Program-made: the position numbers and the translations under genes
The notes under the pieces: model-generated
Databases searched by the model: none
Told to the model about the DNA's origin: nothing
Seen by the model: only the letters and a program-made list of their open reading frames with translations
Part shown: positions 1-8,288 of the stretch, in pieces
Position numbering within the stretch: position 1 is the stretch's first letter
Layout of the letters: every line of letters begins with the position of its first letter
DNA from: CAWFXC01 sp963819735
GTDB lineage: Bacteria > Actinomycetota > Acidimicrobiia > IMCC26256 > DASPTH01
Assembly: GCA_963819735.1 (NCBI GenBank)
Contig: CAWFXC010000002.1
Span: 496,001-560,000, forward strand
DNA length: 64,000 nt
Reading direction: 5' to 3'

Positions 1-294
1 CTGCTCGGGCGCGACCTCGTCACCAAGGTGCTGGTGCAGACACCCCAGTTGAGCGTGTACCACGAGGCGGCGAAGCCCGGCGAGCGGGTCAAGCCGCATC
101 GCCACGGCACCTACCAGGTGAACTACGTGCTCCGCGGCGAGCTCCAGTTCGGCAATCAGCGCGTGACCGCGGGCATGGGGTACTTCAGCCCCGACCAGCT
201 CTACTCGTGGCGGGCGGGCGAAGACGGCGCCGAGTGGATCGAGATCCACTCGGGCATCGGCGGGATCTTCACCGACCGGCCACCGGCGTCGTGA
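1..294 (+). CDS. Cupin-domain protein, 5' end outside the window
   Basis: The reading frame is open from base 1, so the true start probably lies upstream; an internal GTG at 28 is the first possible start inside the window. The visible ~97 residues form a small beta-barrel cupin: a HRHGTYQ stretch is followed by a turn (LRGELQFGNQ) and a glycine-rich segment (TAGMGYFSP), as in metal-binding cupins with the G(X)5HXH motif. Here HRH supplies two histidines. The end of the protein (EWIEIHSGIGG) is normal for a single-domain cupin. Substrate and role cannot be told. It is separated by only 29 bases from the convergent SnoaL-like gene. Confidence 0.75.
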   Translation: MLGRDLVTKVLVQTPQLSVYHEAAKPGERVKPHRHGTYQVNYVLRGELQFGNQRVTAGMGYFSPDQLYSWRAGEDGAEWIEIHSGIGGIFTDRPPAS

Positions 295-323
295 CGCCGG
301 GTCGGTGACCTACCACGGGATCG

Positions 324-836
324 TCACTGCGGCGAGGCCTGGGGGAAGTAGCTGGCGTCGAGCCGGTCGCGACGGCCGGTGGTGAGGAAGTCACCCGCGG
401 AGGTTCCCTCCTGGTCGAAGTCGTGGAGGTACTTGCGGTCGATGATGCGCCACTCGCCGTCGCGCCGCTCCCAGCGGTCGACGTAGCGCCCGAGGTTGCG
501 GCTGTCGATGCACGTGCCGTCCTCGTCGATGCGACGCAACGTCACGTCGCCGTAGGTCTCGCTCGTCGCGGTGTCACCGTCGACGGCGATGAGGACGTTG
601 GAGAACTGGTGGGAGTGCGCGTGGAAGGTCGGGTGCGCCGCCATGCACATGTCGACGAAGCCGTAGCCGCTGCCCTGGAACATCTGCTCGTGGTAGTCGG
701 CCGTCGCCTCGGGCCAGAACACGGTGAGGCCGAGCTCGCGGTCGAGTCGGTCCATGCAGCGCCCGTAGCGGTAGATCACCTCGGTGATCGCCTGCTTGTC
801 GAGCAGCTCCTGCAACGCGGAATCGGTGTCGCTCAT
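324..836 (-). CDS. SnoaL-like / NTF2-fold polyketide-cyclase-type protein
   Basis: A 170-residue protein with the SnoaL_4-type pattern: an N-terminal helix (LLDKQAITEVIYRYGRCMDR), a conserved aromatic/acidic patch, H-rich strands (AHPTFHAHSHQFSN) and a C-terminal DGEWRIIDRKYLHDF strand. This fold is a cone-shaped barrel used by small dehydratases, isomerases and cyclases, and in steroid catabolism by ketosteroid-isomerase-like proteins. The frame opens further upstream, but the ATG at 836 is preceded by AAAGGGGGG and starts at the conserved N-terminus, so I chose it. It lies 66 bases downstream of the same-strand alcohol dehydrogenase, so the two are probably co-transcribed. The exact reaction is unknown. 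Confidence 0.8.
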   Translation of the reverse strand: MSDTDSALQELLDKQAITEVIYRYGRCMDRLDRELGLTVFWPEATADYHEQMFQGSGYGFVDMCMAAHPTFHAHSHQFSNVLIAVDGDTATSETYGDVTLRRIDEDGTCIDSRNLGRYVDRWERRDGEWRIIDRKYLHDFDQEGTSAGDFLTTGRRDRLDASYFPQASPQ

Positions 837-902
837 GGCCCCCCTTTGACTGGGTTGTGATCGTCGGACGGCACGATCGACCGCCCGCACCGGCACGCCC
901 GG

Positions 903-1988
903 CTACGAGACGTCGCCGTACGGGTGGATCATGATGCGCGCCGGGCCGTCGGCGCGACGGGCGAGGTCGATGGCGTCGGGAACGCCCTCGAGGTCGACGA
1001 CGAGGCCGATCACCGGGCTCGGATCGAGCTCACCGGCCACGACCGCGTCGAGCGTGCCGTACCAGTCCTCGTGCTTCGGCCCGCCCCCGAAGTGGATCAC
1101 GACCCCCTTCTTCTTCGCGACGGCTGAGGAGATGTGGTCGCCCTCGGGCGCGCCGCCCGCAGTGAAGACGTGGGTGTTCGGCGGGCAGCCGTGCACGATG
1201 CCGTCGAGCACACCAGGTACCCCGACGAACTCGTAGACGAAGCAGCGCGGGATCGCGCTCGCGCCGTCATGGTTGAGCTCGACCAGGCTCGGCATCGCCG
1301 CGTTGCCGAGTGCGACCTCGTTCCAGAGGTCGTACGGCGACCGCTCGCGCGGGTCGACCGTGTGCGTGGCGCCCATCTCCCGCGCGGTCGCGCGGCGTGA
1401 CTCGTTGTAGTCGGCCACCAGGATGGGGCTCACGCCGCGACGTGCGAGCGCGGCGACTGCGGACAGCCCGATCGCGCCCGCACCGATCACGAGCGGGACG
1501 ACTGAGGCGTCGACCCCCGAGTTGCGCACGTAGTACTCGCCGACCGCGAACGCGTCGGCCAGCGCGGCATGGTCGACGGGCACGCTCGGCGGCACCACGC
1601 GCGCGAACGTGTCCTGCACGAGCATCAGCTCGCCGAATCCGCCCGGCGCGTCGGGGCTGCAGCCGATGATGCGGTGCACGCCGCCGACGTTCAGCACGGG
1701 GAGCGAGGTGATGTGCGCGCCGAGGGGGAACGCGTCGGCGTCGACACTCGGACCGTGGCCGATCACCTCACCGAGGAACTCGTGACCCATCACGATGTCG
1801 GCATCGGCCCGGTAGTCCCAGAGCCCGCTGTCGTCGTCGGCCACCGCCTCGGGATTGTCCATGAAGTGCAGGTCCGACGCGCAGATTGCGCAGCTCAGCA
1901 CCTTCAGGAGCAGCTGCCCCGGCCCCGGCACCGGAGCACTCGTCTCGCGGGTCTCGACCTTCCCGCCGCGCAACACCGCTGCCTTCAC
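903..1988 (-). CDS. Zinc-dependent medium-chain alcohol dehydrogenase, single-zinc type
   Basis: A 361-residue MDR-family enzyme. The GroES-like half holds the catalytic zinc ligands C36 (in CASD, with a second Cys at 33) and H69-E70 (GHEF). The Rossmann half has GAGAIGLSAVAAL followed by an acidic DYN at the end of beta-2, which favours NAD over NADP. The four-cysteine structural-zinc lobe of classical alcohol dehydrogenases is absent; the region instead reads LPVLNVGGVHRIIGCSPDAPG. The start is GTG with GGAGG nine bases upstream. It is divergent from the TetR gene at 2081, whose product may control it, and is followed by the SnoaL-like gene. The substrate is probably an alcohol or hydroxy-lipid, but the sequence does not say which. 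Confidence 0.87.
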   Translation of the reverse strand: MKAAVLRGGKVETRETSAPVPGPGQLLLKVLSCAICASDLHFMDNPEAVADDDSGLWDYRADADIVMGHEFLGEVIGHGPSVDADAFPLGAHITSLPVLNVGGVHRIIGCSPDAPGGFGELMLVQDTFARVVPPSVPVDHAALADAFAVGEYYVRNSGVDASVVPLVIGAGAIGLSAVAALARRGVSPILVADYNESRRATAREMGATHTVDPRERSPYDLWNEVALGNAAMPSLVELNHDGASAIPRCFVYEFVGVPGVLDGIVHGCPPNTHVFTAGGAPEGDHISSAVAKKKGVVIHFGGGPKHEDWYGTLDAVVAGELDPSPVIGLVVDLEGVPDAIDLARRADGPARIMIHPYGDVS

Positions 1989-2061
1989 TCGTGCCTCCGT
2001 GCCGTGCCGGCCGTGCCCGCCGTGCGGGCTCCGCCACCGGCCCGCTCATTTTCGATGCTGG

Positions 2062-2080
2062 TTACTCTATTATTCGTCGG
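2062..2080 (+). promoter_or_regulatory. Leaderless-type promoter and possible operator for the TetR gene
   Basis: TATTAT at 2068-2073 lies seven bases before the GTG at 2081, with no Shine-Dalgarno sequence between. This is the spacing of a leaderless actinobacterial transcript. The overlapping ten-mer TTACTCTATT (2062-2071) occurs again at 26416-26425, between another divergent gene pair, so it may be a shared regulator site rather than only a -10 region. Confidence 0.5.
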
Positions 2081-2734
2081 GTGGGACCGGTCACGCAAGG
2101 AGCACACGGGGCGGCCCCCAGCGCGGGCACCGATGGATCGCACCGGGCCCGCGGCCGCGGGCGACCCCGCGACGAGCACATCGACGCCCGCGTGCTCGAG
2201 ACCACCCGGGTGCTCCTGGCCGAACTGGGTTACGCGCGGACGACCATCACCGCGGTCGCGCGGCGGGCCGGGGTCGGGACGCCGGCCGTCTACCGGCGCT
2301 GGCCGTCGCGCGTGGCGCTGATCGAGAACGCCGTGTTCCCCGAGTTCCCGAGCTTCGTGCTCGAACCGACCGGAAACCTGCGCGCCGACCTCCAGCGCTA
2401 CCTCGACGAATACTGCACCGTGCTCTCCGCTCCCGCGGCACGCGCGGCAGTGCCGGGACTGATCAGCGAGTACCAGACCGAGCCCGACGCACACCGGCGG
2501 ATCGGCGACCGCGTCTCCGGCTCGACCGTGCGCGACGCGTTCACGATGCTGCTCGCCGCCGCGCCCGACGGTGACGTCGACCGTGCCGTAGATCCCGACG
2601 ACGTGTTCGACATCTTCATCGGCGCAATCGTGTTCCACCTCTTCGTACGCCCGTTCGCGGGCCGCCACGACGACAACACCTACATCACCGAGTTGCTCCT
2701 GCGCGCGCTGGCTCCACCAAGAGGGAAGGGTTGA
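2081..2734 (+). CDS. TetR/AcrR-family transcriptional regulator
   Basis: A 217-residue regulator. The N-terminal helix-turn-helix is clear: VLETTRVLLAELGYARTTI, then AVARRAGVGTPAVYRRWPSR, the TetR recognition-helix signature. It is followed by a helical ligand-binding domain (DLQRYLDEY, PGLISEYQTEPDAHRRIGDR, DVFDIFIGAIVFHLFVR). The GTG at 2081 is chosen because a TATTAT box sits seven bases before it and the N-terminal extension from earlier starts is low-complexity. The protein begins with an RGRGRPRDE basic tail typical of the family. The stop is one base from the ATG of the SDR at 2736, so the two form an operon, and the alcohol dehydrogenase is divergent. Likely a local repressor; the ligand is unknown. 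Confidence 0.9.
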   Translation: MGPVTQGAHGAAPSAGTDGSHRARGRGRPRDEHIDARVLETTRVLLAELGYARTTITAVARRAGVGTPAVYRRWPSRVALIENAVFPEFPSFVLEPTGNLRADLQRYLDEYCTVLSAPAARAAVPGLISEYQTEPDAHRRIGDRVSGSTVRDAFTMLLAAAPDGDVDRAVDPDDVFDIFIGAIVFHLFVRPFAGRHDDNTYITELLLRALAPPRGKG

Positions 2735-2735
2735 C

Positions 2736-3491
2736 ATGGGCATCCTCGACGGCAAGACCGCCATCGTGACCGGCGGCGGAAGCGGGATCGGCCGCGGGAT
2801 CTCGTTCGCGCTCGCCGGCGAGGGAGCCGCGGTCGTCACCGCGGGACGGACCGAGCGAACGCTCGCCGAGACGTGCCGAACGATCGAGGAACGCGGTGGT
2901 CGTGCCGCGGTCTCGGTGTGCGACATCACGGTGCCCGACGACGTCGATGCGTGCATCGCCCTCACGGTCGAGCGCTTCGGCGGAATCGACATCCTCGTGA
3001 ACAACGCCACCCTCGTTCCGCACGGCACCCTGCTCGAGACCTCCGAGGAGCTCGCCGACGACACGTGGCGCGCCGGCCCGCTCGCCGCCTGGCGCTTCAT
3101 GCGCAAGTGCCATCCCCATCTCTGCGGCGGCGGCTCCATCATCAACGTGTCGTCGGCGACCGCGATCACACCCTCGGTGCCCAATCGCGGCATCTACGCC
3201 ATGATCAAGTCGGCGCTCGGCGCCGTGAGCCGCGCCGCGGCGATGGAATGGGCGAGCGACGACATCCGGGTGAACACCATCATGCCGTTCGCGAAGAGCG
3301 ACGCCGTCTCGAGGTTCCTCGAGGAAGAGCCCGAGCTCGCGATGCAGGCCGTCGCGCAGATCCCGCTCGGCCGGATCGGCGACCCCGAACAAGACATCGG
3401 ACGCGCCGTCGTCTTCCTCGCCGGTCCCGACTCCGCCTACCTCACCGGGGCGACGCTCCCGCTCGACGGTGGCCTCGCATACCTCCGCTGA
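2736..3491 (+). CDS. Short-chain dehydrogenase/reductase
   Basis: A classical 251-residue SDR. It has the cofactor motif GGGSGIG (residues 13-19), a DIT motif near 63, NNA at 89-91, catalytic serine in NVSSA (about 139) and the Tyr-x-x-x-Lys pair Y154/K158 (YAMIK). The C-terminal GATLPLDGG is the usual FabG-type ending. It is oddly short of the glycine in NNAG (here NNAT). The start ATG has AAGGG five bases upstream and lies one base after the TetR stop, so translation is probably coupled. It likely oxidises or reduces a hydroxyacyl or steroid-type substrate with NAD(P). Confidence 0.9.
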   Translation: MGILDGKTAIVTGGGSGIGRGISFALAGEGAAVVTAGRTERTLAETCRTIEERGGRAAVSVCDITVPDDVDACIALTVERFGGIDILVNNATLVPHGTLLETSEELADDTWRAGPLAAWRFMRKCHPHLCGGGSIINVSSATAITPSVPNRGIYAMIKSALGAVSRAAAMEWASDDIRVNTIMPFAKSDAVSRFLEEEPELAMQAVAQIPLGRIGDPEQDIGRAVVFLAGPDSAYLTGATLPLDGGLAYLR

Positions 3492-3520
3492 GTCGACACT
3501 GATCGAAGCGAAGGGCGCGT

Positions 3521-3859
3521 GTGCTGGGGCCGGTCACCGGTGAGATCGTGAGCAGCAGCCTCGGCGCCGGCATCGGCCACATCGAGTTCCGCCTCTTCTC
3601 CACCGTCACCCTCATCTCCGCGATGACGCCGATCGACGACGACCACGTGCAGGTGCGCTTCACGTTCTGGCACGGCGGCAGCGACGTCGCGGGAAAGATC
3701 GCCGCACCGTTCAGCGCCGAGGTGGAACGGCAGTTCGACCAGGACATCCCGATCTGGGAATCGAAGACGTTCCTCCCCGTGCCCGCGCTGGCATCGACCG
3801 AGAAGCCGGTGACCGAGTTCAGGAAGTGGGCTGCACAGTTCTACGCCGCAACGCCGTGA
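3521..3859 (+). CDS. Isolated C-terminal domain of a KshA/DAF-36-like Rieske oxygenase
   Basis: Only 112 residues, GTG start with AAGGG seven bases upstream. The sequence matches the end of the catalytic domain of Rieske non-haem-iron oxygenases of the 3-ketosteroid 9-alpha-hydroxylase/cholesterol-7-desaturase type: TPIDDDHVQVRFTF, then FDQDIPIWESK, then PALAS and FRKWAAQFY. In full-length members this follows a [2Fe-2S] Rieske domain and iron-ligand histidines, none of which are present here or in the 30 bases upstream. I infer either a decayed remnant or a stand-alone domain that still has a ribosome site. Its 3' end overlaps the convergent desaturase gene by 41 bases. Family assignment is by remembered similarity, not a search. 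Confidence 0.6.
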   Translation: MLGPVTGEIVSSSLGAGIGHIEFRLFSTVTLISAMTPIDDDHVQVRFTFWHGGSDVAGKIAAPFSAEVERQFDQDIPIWESKTFLPVPALASTEKPVTEFRKWAAQFYAATP

Positions 3860-4817
3860 GGCGTCGGACCTCGCGCCACGTCACGAGGTGCGCCGCGTCC
3901 TCGTCCCAAAGTTTGAGGCGGGTGGCCCGCAGCCCGTCGGCCAGCGAGACGCTCGGCACGCGGTGAAGGATCGATTCCCGGTCGTGCGCACGTTGGAGCC
4001 GGTAGTTGGGGATCTTGGCGTTGAGGTGGTGGACGTGGTGGAGGCCGATGTTGCCGCTGAAGAACTGCAGGAGCTTCGGCAGGTGGAGGTACGAGCTCCC
4101 GCGTAGCGCGGCGTCCTCGAAACTCCACTCGGCCGAGCGCTGCCAGTAGGTGTGGTCGAATTGGTGCTGCACGTAGAAGAGCCAGATCCCCACGCCGCCT
4201 GCGAGCCAGGCGATGGGCGCTTCCACGAGCAAGAAGCTGCGCCAGCCGACCAGCCAGCACAGCCCGCCGATCACGAGGACGAGCGCGAGATTCGTGGCCC
4301 AGACACTGCGCTTGATCCGCGGCGCGGCGGAAGGGACGGCCCACCGCGGTTCGAGCAACATCGCGTAGATCGGGCCCAGACCGAACATCACCACGGGGTT
4401 GCGGAACAACCGGTACCCGACGCGCGTCGGCCATGACCAGGCCTCGTACTCGGCGACGGTGTAGGTGGGGACGTCGCCGACGAAGCGACGGTCGAGGTCG
4501 CCCGCAGTTGCGTGGTGGACGATGTGCTCGTAGCGCCAACGCGCGAACGGCGTGAACACCATCAGACCGAGCACCGAACCGAGCCACACGTTGGCGCGCC
4601 GCCCCGGCAGGAGCGAGCCGTGCGCGCAGTCGTGGAACAGGATGTAGGTCCGCACCAGGAACCCGGCGGCCGGCACCGCCAGCACCAGGACGAGCAGGTA
4701 GGAGACCTGCAGCGAGAAGTACATGAGGGCCCAGAGCCCGAGAAACGGCACGACCGAGGTTCCGATCGCGAGGAGAGTCCGACCGCGATCCGGGCGGGCG
4801 TAGAGATCCAGTTCCAC
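3819..4817 (-). CDS. Membrane fatty acid desaturase
   Basis: About 332 residues with the three histidine boxes of membrane di-iron desaturases: HDCAHG, HIVHH and, near the C-terminus, HHVHH. Four or more hydrophobic segments lie between (for example SVVPFLGLWALMYFSL, YLLVLVLAVPAAGFLV, LALVLVIGGLCWLVGW and APIAWLAGGVGIWLFYV). It would insert double bonds into acyl chains at the membrane using electrons from ferredoxin or a reductase. The frame is open up to 4961, but I choose GTG 4817 because TACGAT lies exactly seven bases before it (leaderless pattern) and the extra N-terminus would be unconserved sequence. It is divergent from the CoA-transferase at 4985 and overlaps the Rieske fragment tail to tail. 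Confidence 0.88.
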   Translation of the reverse strand: MELDLYARPDRGRTLLAIGTSVVPFLGLWALMYFSLQVSYLLVLVLAVPAAGFLVRTYILFHDCAHGSLLPGRRANVWLGSVLGLMVFTPFARWRYEHIVHHATAGDLDRRFVGDVPTYTVAEYEAWSWPTRVGYRLFRNPVVMFGLGPIYAMLLEPRWAVPSAAPRIKRSVWATNLALVLVIGGLCWLVGWRSFLLVEAPIAWLAGGVGIWLFYVQHQFDHTYWQRSAEWSFEDAALRGSSYLHLPKLLQFFSGNIGLHHVHHLNAKIPNYRLQRAHDRESILHRVPSVSLADGLRATRLKLWDEDAAHLVTWREVRRLTALRRRTVQPTS

Positions 4818-4824
4818 TGGCACG

Positions 4825-4830
4825 ATCGTA
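4825..4830 (-). promoter_or_regulatory. Leaderless-type -10 box of the desaturase gene
   Basis: On the minus strand TACGAT is followed by seven bases and then the GTG at 4817. No Shine-Dalgarno sequence is present. The arrangement matches other starts in this window. Confidence 0.45.
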
Positions 4831-4984
4831 GGTCTCGAATGCCGGTATCGGATGACGGGGATCCCGCCGGTCGACCAGTTGTCGGCCCGGGCAACGGGCG
4901 GTAGGTTCACCGATCGGTGCGCGGACCATGCGTCGTCGGGGGAGGCACACGTCGGATGCATGAGTTGCGGCTCGCCGGGCGGGC

Positions 4985-7357
4985 ATGAACGCAGCTGATT
5001 CCGCCGGGCCGCTGTCGTGGCTCCGGGTCGTCGACCTCACCGATCTCCGGGGCGCGATGTGCGCGCGCATCCTCGCCGACCTCGGGGCCGACGTGGTGCG
5101 GGTCGAGCCCGTCGATCCGGCTGACGCCGCGCCCGATGTCGCCGCGCCGTACGCGCGCGCGTACCGCAACGCGAACAAGCGCGGGGTCCGTCTCGACCTC
5201 GCGACCGATCGCGACCGGGCGCGCCTGTCCGACCTCCTCGCGCACGCCGACGTGCTGGTCGAGAACTTCGACCGCGCGCGGCGCGCCGCGCTCGACCTCA
5301 CGCCCGACGCGGTCGCGGCAGCGCACCCCCACCTCGTTCACATGGTGCTGGCCGACATGGGATTGAGCGGGCCGCGCGCCGACTGGCACCTCGAGGCATT
5401 GCCCGCGCTGGCTGCCTCGGGCGCGTTGTACGCGTCGGGCTTCCCCGAGCTACCGCCGTGCAATGCACCGGGCTATCTCGCGCACGACTGCGCATCGGTC
5501 TACGGCGCGATCGGCGCGGTGGCCGCGGTGCTCGACCGCGACCGCCACGACGACGCCGAACATGCCGGCCAGCTGGTCGAGGTCAGCGTGCAGGAGGCCG
5601 CGCTCGCCGGCACCACGCCGTGGTCGATCGCGATGCAGGATTACCTGAAGATCAACCCGCGCCTGCCGGCCGAAGGCAAGCGCAACGCGGAGGGCGCCTA
5701 CTGGGTCCTACCCGCGGCCGACGGCTGGGTACGCGTCGTGATCGGCTCGCCACGTCAGTGGGACGGTTTCGTCGCGCTCATGGGCAAACCCGACGTGCTG
5801 ATGGGCGACGAGTGGCAGAGCCCGGGATTCCGGCTCTCGAACGCCGACGTGATCCGCATCGTGGCGGAGGACCGGCTCACCGACCGCACCCGGGCCCAAC
5901 TGTTCGAGGAGGCCCTGGCGCTCGGCACCACCGTCGGAATCCTGCAGACCGTGAGCGAGTTCGTCGACCATCCGCAGACGAAGGCGCACGACTACTTCGT
6001 CGACGCCGGTGCCGGCGACCTCGACGGACTCCCCTGCGCGACCCATCCGGTCACGTTCTCCCGCACACCGGGATCGCTCCGGCTCGCGTGGATGCCGGAG
6101 GGAGCCGACGGCGAGTTCGGCGCGGCGCGGGGTCCGGCGGGTGCACCCATCGGGAAGGACCGTACGCTCCTGCTCGACGGGATCCGGGTGGTCGAGTTCG
6201 GCGTCGCCGCGGTGGTGCCGGAGTTGTCGGGTGTGCTCTCCGAGTTGGGCGCCGACGTCATCAAGATCGAATCGATCACCCACCCCGACGTGTTGCGGTT
6301 GGGAAGCGGCAACGTCGAGCTCATCAACCGGAACTTCACGTTCAACACCGAGTGCCGCGGCCGGCGCAGTGTCGCGCTCGACCTCACCACCGAGAAGGGG
6401 CGTGAGCTCGCTGCCGCGTTGTGCGCGACGGCCGATGTGGTCGCCGAGAACCAGCGCGGCGGTGCGCTCGACGCGCGGGGGCTGGGCTACGAGGCGATCC
6501 GGGCCCGTAACCCCGGGGTGATCTACGTCTCGTCGCAGGGCTACGGCCGGGGCGGACCGTTGGGAGAGATGCCGGCCTACGGTCCGCTGAACTCGGGGTT
6601 CAGCGGTGTGCACCTGCCCTGGAACCACCCCGACGCGCCGTATCCGTGCGGCACGTCGCTCAACCACCCCGACCACATCGCCGGCAAGCTGCTCGCGGTC
6701 GCCGTGCTCGCGGCGCTCCGGGAGCGGGAGGCGAGCGGCGAGGGCCAATGGCTGCAGCTCGCGCAGACCGAAGCGTCGGCCTACCTCGTCGGCGAGCTGT
6801 ACCTCGAGGCGGCGCGGCAGGGCCGGGATCCACTGCCGCTCGGCAACGCGCACCCGGCGGCCGCGCCGCACGGCGTGTACCCGTCGGCGGGCGACGACCA
6901 GTGGATCGCGATCGCGGTGATGGACGACGACTCCTGGCTCCGGCTCGGCACGACCGTGGGCTGGGCGCCGGATGACAACCTCGCGACCGCGGCGGCGCGG
7001 GTCAGCGCGCGGGCACGCATCGACGAACGATTGGCCGCGTGGACGAGCGAGCAGACCAATGTCGAGGCGGCCGAAGCGCTCCAGGCCAATGGCGTCTCGG
7101 CCATGCCGGTCATGGGTCCGATCGACCAGCACGCCGACCCCCACCTGCGCGAGCGGGGCGCCATCGTCCACCTCGTGCATCCCGAAGTGGGCGACGAGCG
7201 GCACGTCGCCAACCCGATACGCCTGTCCCGGCTGCCGCAGCGCACCGCCGCGAGCGCACCCTGCCTCGGTGCGGATACCGAGGAGGTGCTCACGACCGTG
7301 CTCGGCCTGACCGCCGACGACGTCGCCGCGCTCGTCGACGAGGGCGTGTGCCGCTGA
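4985..7357 (+). CDS. Tandem-fused class III (CaiB/BaiF) CoA-transferase, both catalytic Asp present
   Basis: A 790-residue protein made of two CaiB/BaiF-type domains, roughly residues 10-375 and 395-785. Each begins with the family signature (LRVVDLTDLRGAMCARILADLGADVVRVEP; GIRVVEFGVAAVVPELSGVLSELGADVIKIE). The catalytic aspartate, which is D169 in E. coli CaiB and formyl-CoA transferase, aligns with D168 in the first half (AHDCASVYG) and D563 in the second (NHPDHIAGK), so both halves could be active. Such enzymes move CoA between carboxylic acids. Most family members are dimers of single-domain chains, so the fusion mimics the dimer. It is divergent from the desaturase. The in-cluster acid is unknown. 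Confidence 0.88.
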   Translation: MNAADSAGPLSWLRVVDLTDLRGAMCARILADLGADVVRVEPVDPADAAPDVAAPYARAYRNANKRGVRLDLATDRDRARLSDLLAHADVLVENFDRARRAALDLTPDAVAAAHPHLVHMVLADMGLSGPRADWHLEALPALAASGALYASGFPELPPCNAPGYLAHDCASVYGAIGAVAAVLDRDRHDDAEHAGQLVEVSVQEAALAGTTPWSIAMQDYLKINPRLPAEGKRNAEGAYWVLPAADGWVRVVIGSPRQWDGFVALMGKPDVLMGDEWQSPGFRLSNADVIRIVAEDRLTDRTRAQLFEEALALGTTVGILQTVSEFVDHPQTKAHDYFVDAGAGDLDGLPCATHPVTFSRTPGSLRLAWMPEGADGEFGAARGPAGAPIGKDRTLLLDGIRVVEFGVAAVVPELSGVLSELGADVIKIESITHPDVLRLGSGNVELINRNFTFNTECRGRRSVALDLTTEKGRELAAALCATADVVAENQRGGALDARGLGYEAIRARNPGVIYVSSQGYGRGGPLGEMPAYGPLNSGFSGVHLPWNHPDAPYPCGTSLNHPDHIAGKLLAVAVLAALREREASGEGQWLQLAQTEASAYLVGELYLEAARQGRDPLPLGNAHPAAAPHGVYPSAGDDQWIAIAVMDDDSWLRLGTTVGWAPDDNLATAAARVSARARIDERLAAWTSEQTNVEAAEALQANGVSAMPVMGPIDQHADPHLRERGAIVHLVHPEVGDERHVANPIRLSRLPQRTAASAPCLGADTEEVLTTVLGLTADDVAALVDEGVCR

Positions 7358-7379
7358 GCGCGCGAATCGGTCCTCGCGC

Positions 7380-8177
7380 CTAGGCCTTGGCGAAGGTCGC
7401 GGTGACCTCGCCCAACCCTTCGTACGTGGCGCGGACGACCGCGCCCGCGGCAACCGCGAAGAAGCTCGTCGACGAGTTGGTGACGATGATGTCGCCGGCC
7501 TTCACGCCCGACTGACGACGCAAGCGATTCACGCCGACGACCACCGGGAGGAAGGGGTTGTCGAACGGGTGACAGCCGACGACGGCTATGAGCTCGCGGG
7601 CACCCTCGGTCAGCCGTAAGCCGACATCCTCGAACGCGACGTCTCGCCAACCGGGGATCTCGTCACCGACGACGATGGCGCCGTTGGCCAGGTGATCCGA
7701 CAACGAACCGTAGAGCGATCCCTTCCCGTCGACGCGCGGAGTTCCGTCCGGCGCGTCGGTGGCACCGAGGCGCGAGCCGATCACCTCGAATCCGACCACC
7801 GCGGTGACCGACTTCATGATCTCGGCGACGGAGTAGTTGCGCGCACTGGCCGGCAGGTCGTGGTCGACCCGGAACATGATCTCGGGCTCGATGAGCCGCC
7901 CGGGTGAGATGGTGGCGGGGATCGTGCTCCCGCTCTCGAACCGGTCGTAGATCGGCGCCTGCATCGGCGGGTTCATCGGCTTGTAGACGGAGTACGTCTT
8001 CCAGCCCCGGATCGGCCGATCGATGCGCGCGCTCGTGGCATCGATGACGCGCTGGATGTCGGCGGTGCCTTCGGGGGTGAGGTCCTCGGGCAGGCTGCCG
8101 AGGATCAGGCGCTTCTCGCGCGCGGCGACGAGGAGGTCGGCGGCGGCGCGGATCTGATCGTCGGTGAGGCGCGCCAT
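7380..8177 (-). CDS. 2-keto-4-pentenoate hydratase-like enzyme (FAH fold)
   Basis: A 265-residue protein of the MhpD/HpaH/TesE type within the fumarylacetoacetate-hydrolase superfamily. Recognisable parts are the N-terminal helix (LTDDQIRAAADLLVAAREKR), YSVYKPMNPPMQAPIYDRF, the metal-site segment LIEPEIMFRVDHDLP, GFEVIGSR, and the C-terminal GDIIVTNSST. Family members add water to 2-hydroxy-dienoates released by meta-cleavage of aromatics, or decarboxylate related oxo acids. The ATG has GGCGGAG directly upstream. It converges on the CoA-transferase gene and is divergent from the operon beginning at 8362. No ring-cleavage dioxygenase is in the window, so its pathway is not certain. Confidence 0.82.
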   Translation of the reverse strand: MARLTDDQIRAAADLLVAAREKRLILGSLPEDLTPEGTADIQRVIDATSARIDRPIRGWKTYSVYKPMNPPMQAPIYDRFESGSTIPATISPGRLIEPEIMFRVDHDLPASARNYSVAEIMKSVTAVVGFEVIGSRLGATDAPDGTPRVDGKGSLYGSLSDHLANGAIVVGDEIPGWRDVAFEDVGLRLTEGARELIAVVGCHPFDNPFLPVVVGVNRLRRQSGVKAGDIIVTNSSTSFFAVAAGAVVRATYEGLGEVTATFAKA

Positions 8178-8246
8178 CTCCGCCGTCCTCTCGTCGTCGG
8201 CTACGAACCGCGGATGTCTATCAGCCCGCGCGGATCCTCCTGTTGC

Positions 8247-8279
8247 GGACCCGGTGCGGACCCGGTGCGGACTGGATGC
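8247..8279. repeat. Three tandem 11-base repeats upstream of the hydratase gene
   Basis: GGACCCGGTGC occurs twice head to tail (8247-8257 and 8258-8268), then a diverged copy GGACTGGATGC (8269-8279). It lies in the divergent intergenic region, 70-100 bases upstream of the hydratase start and just before the -35 box of the operon at 8362. Confidence 0.7.
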
Positions 8280-8288
8280 GGGTGCATC

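Noticed and set aside
423..860. Long antisense reading frames on the strand opposite to most genes
   Set aside because: In DNA with G or C at nearly all third positions the opposite and shifted frames are open by composition. These encode Arg/Pro/Ala-rich sequence without motifs.
5708..7453. A 581-codon minus-strand frame inside the fused CoA-transferase gene
   Set aside because: It is antisense to a gene with complete family motifs, has no domain of its own and no ribosome site.
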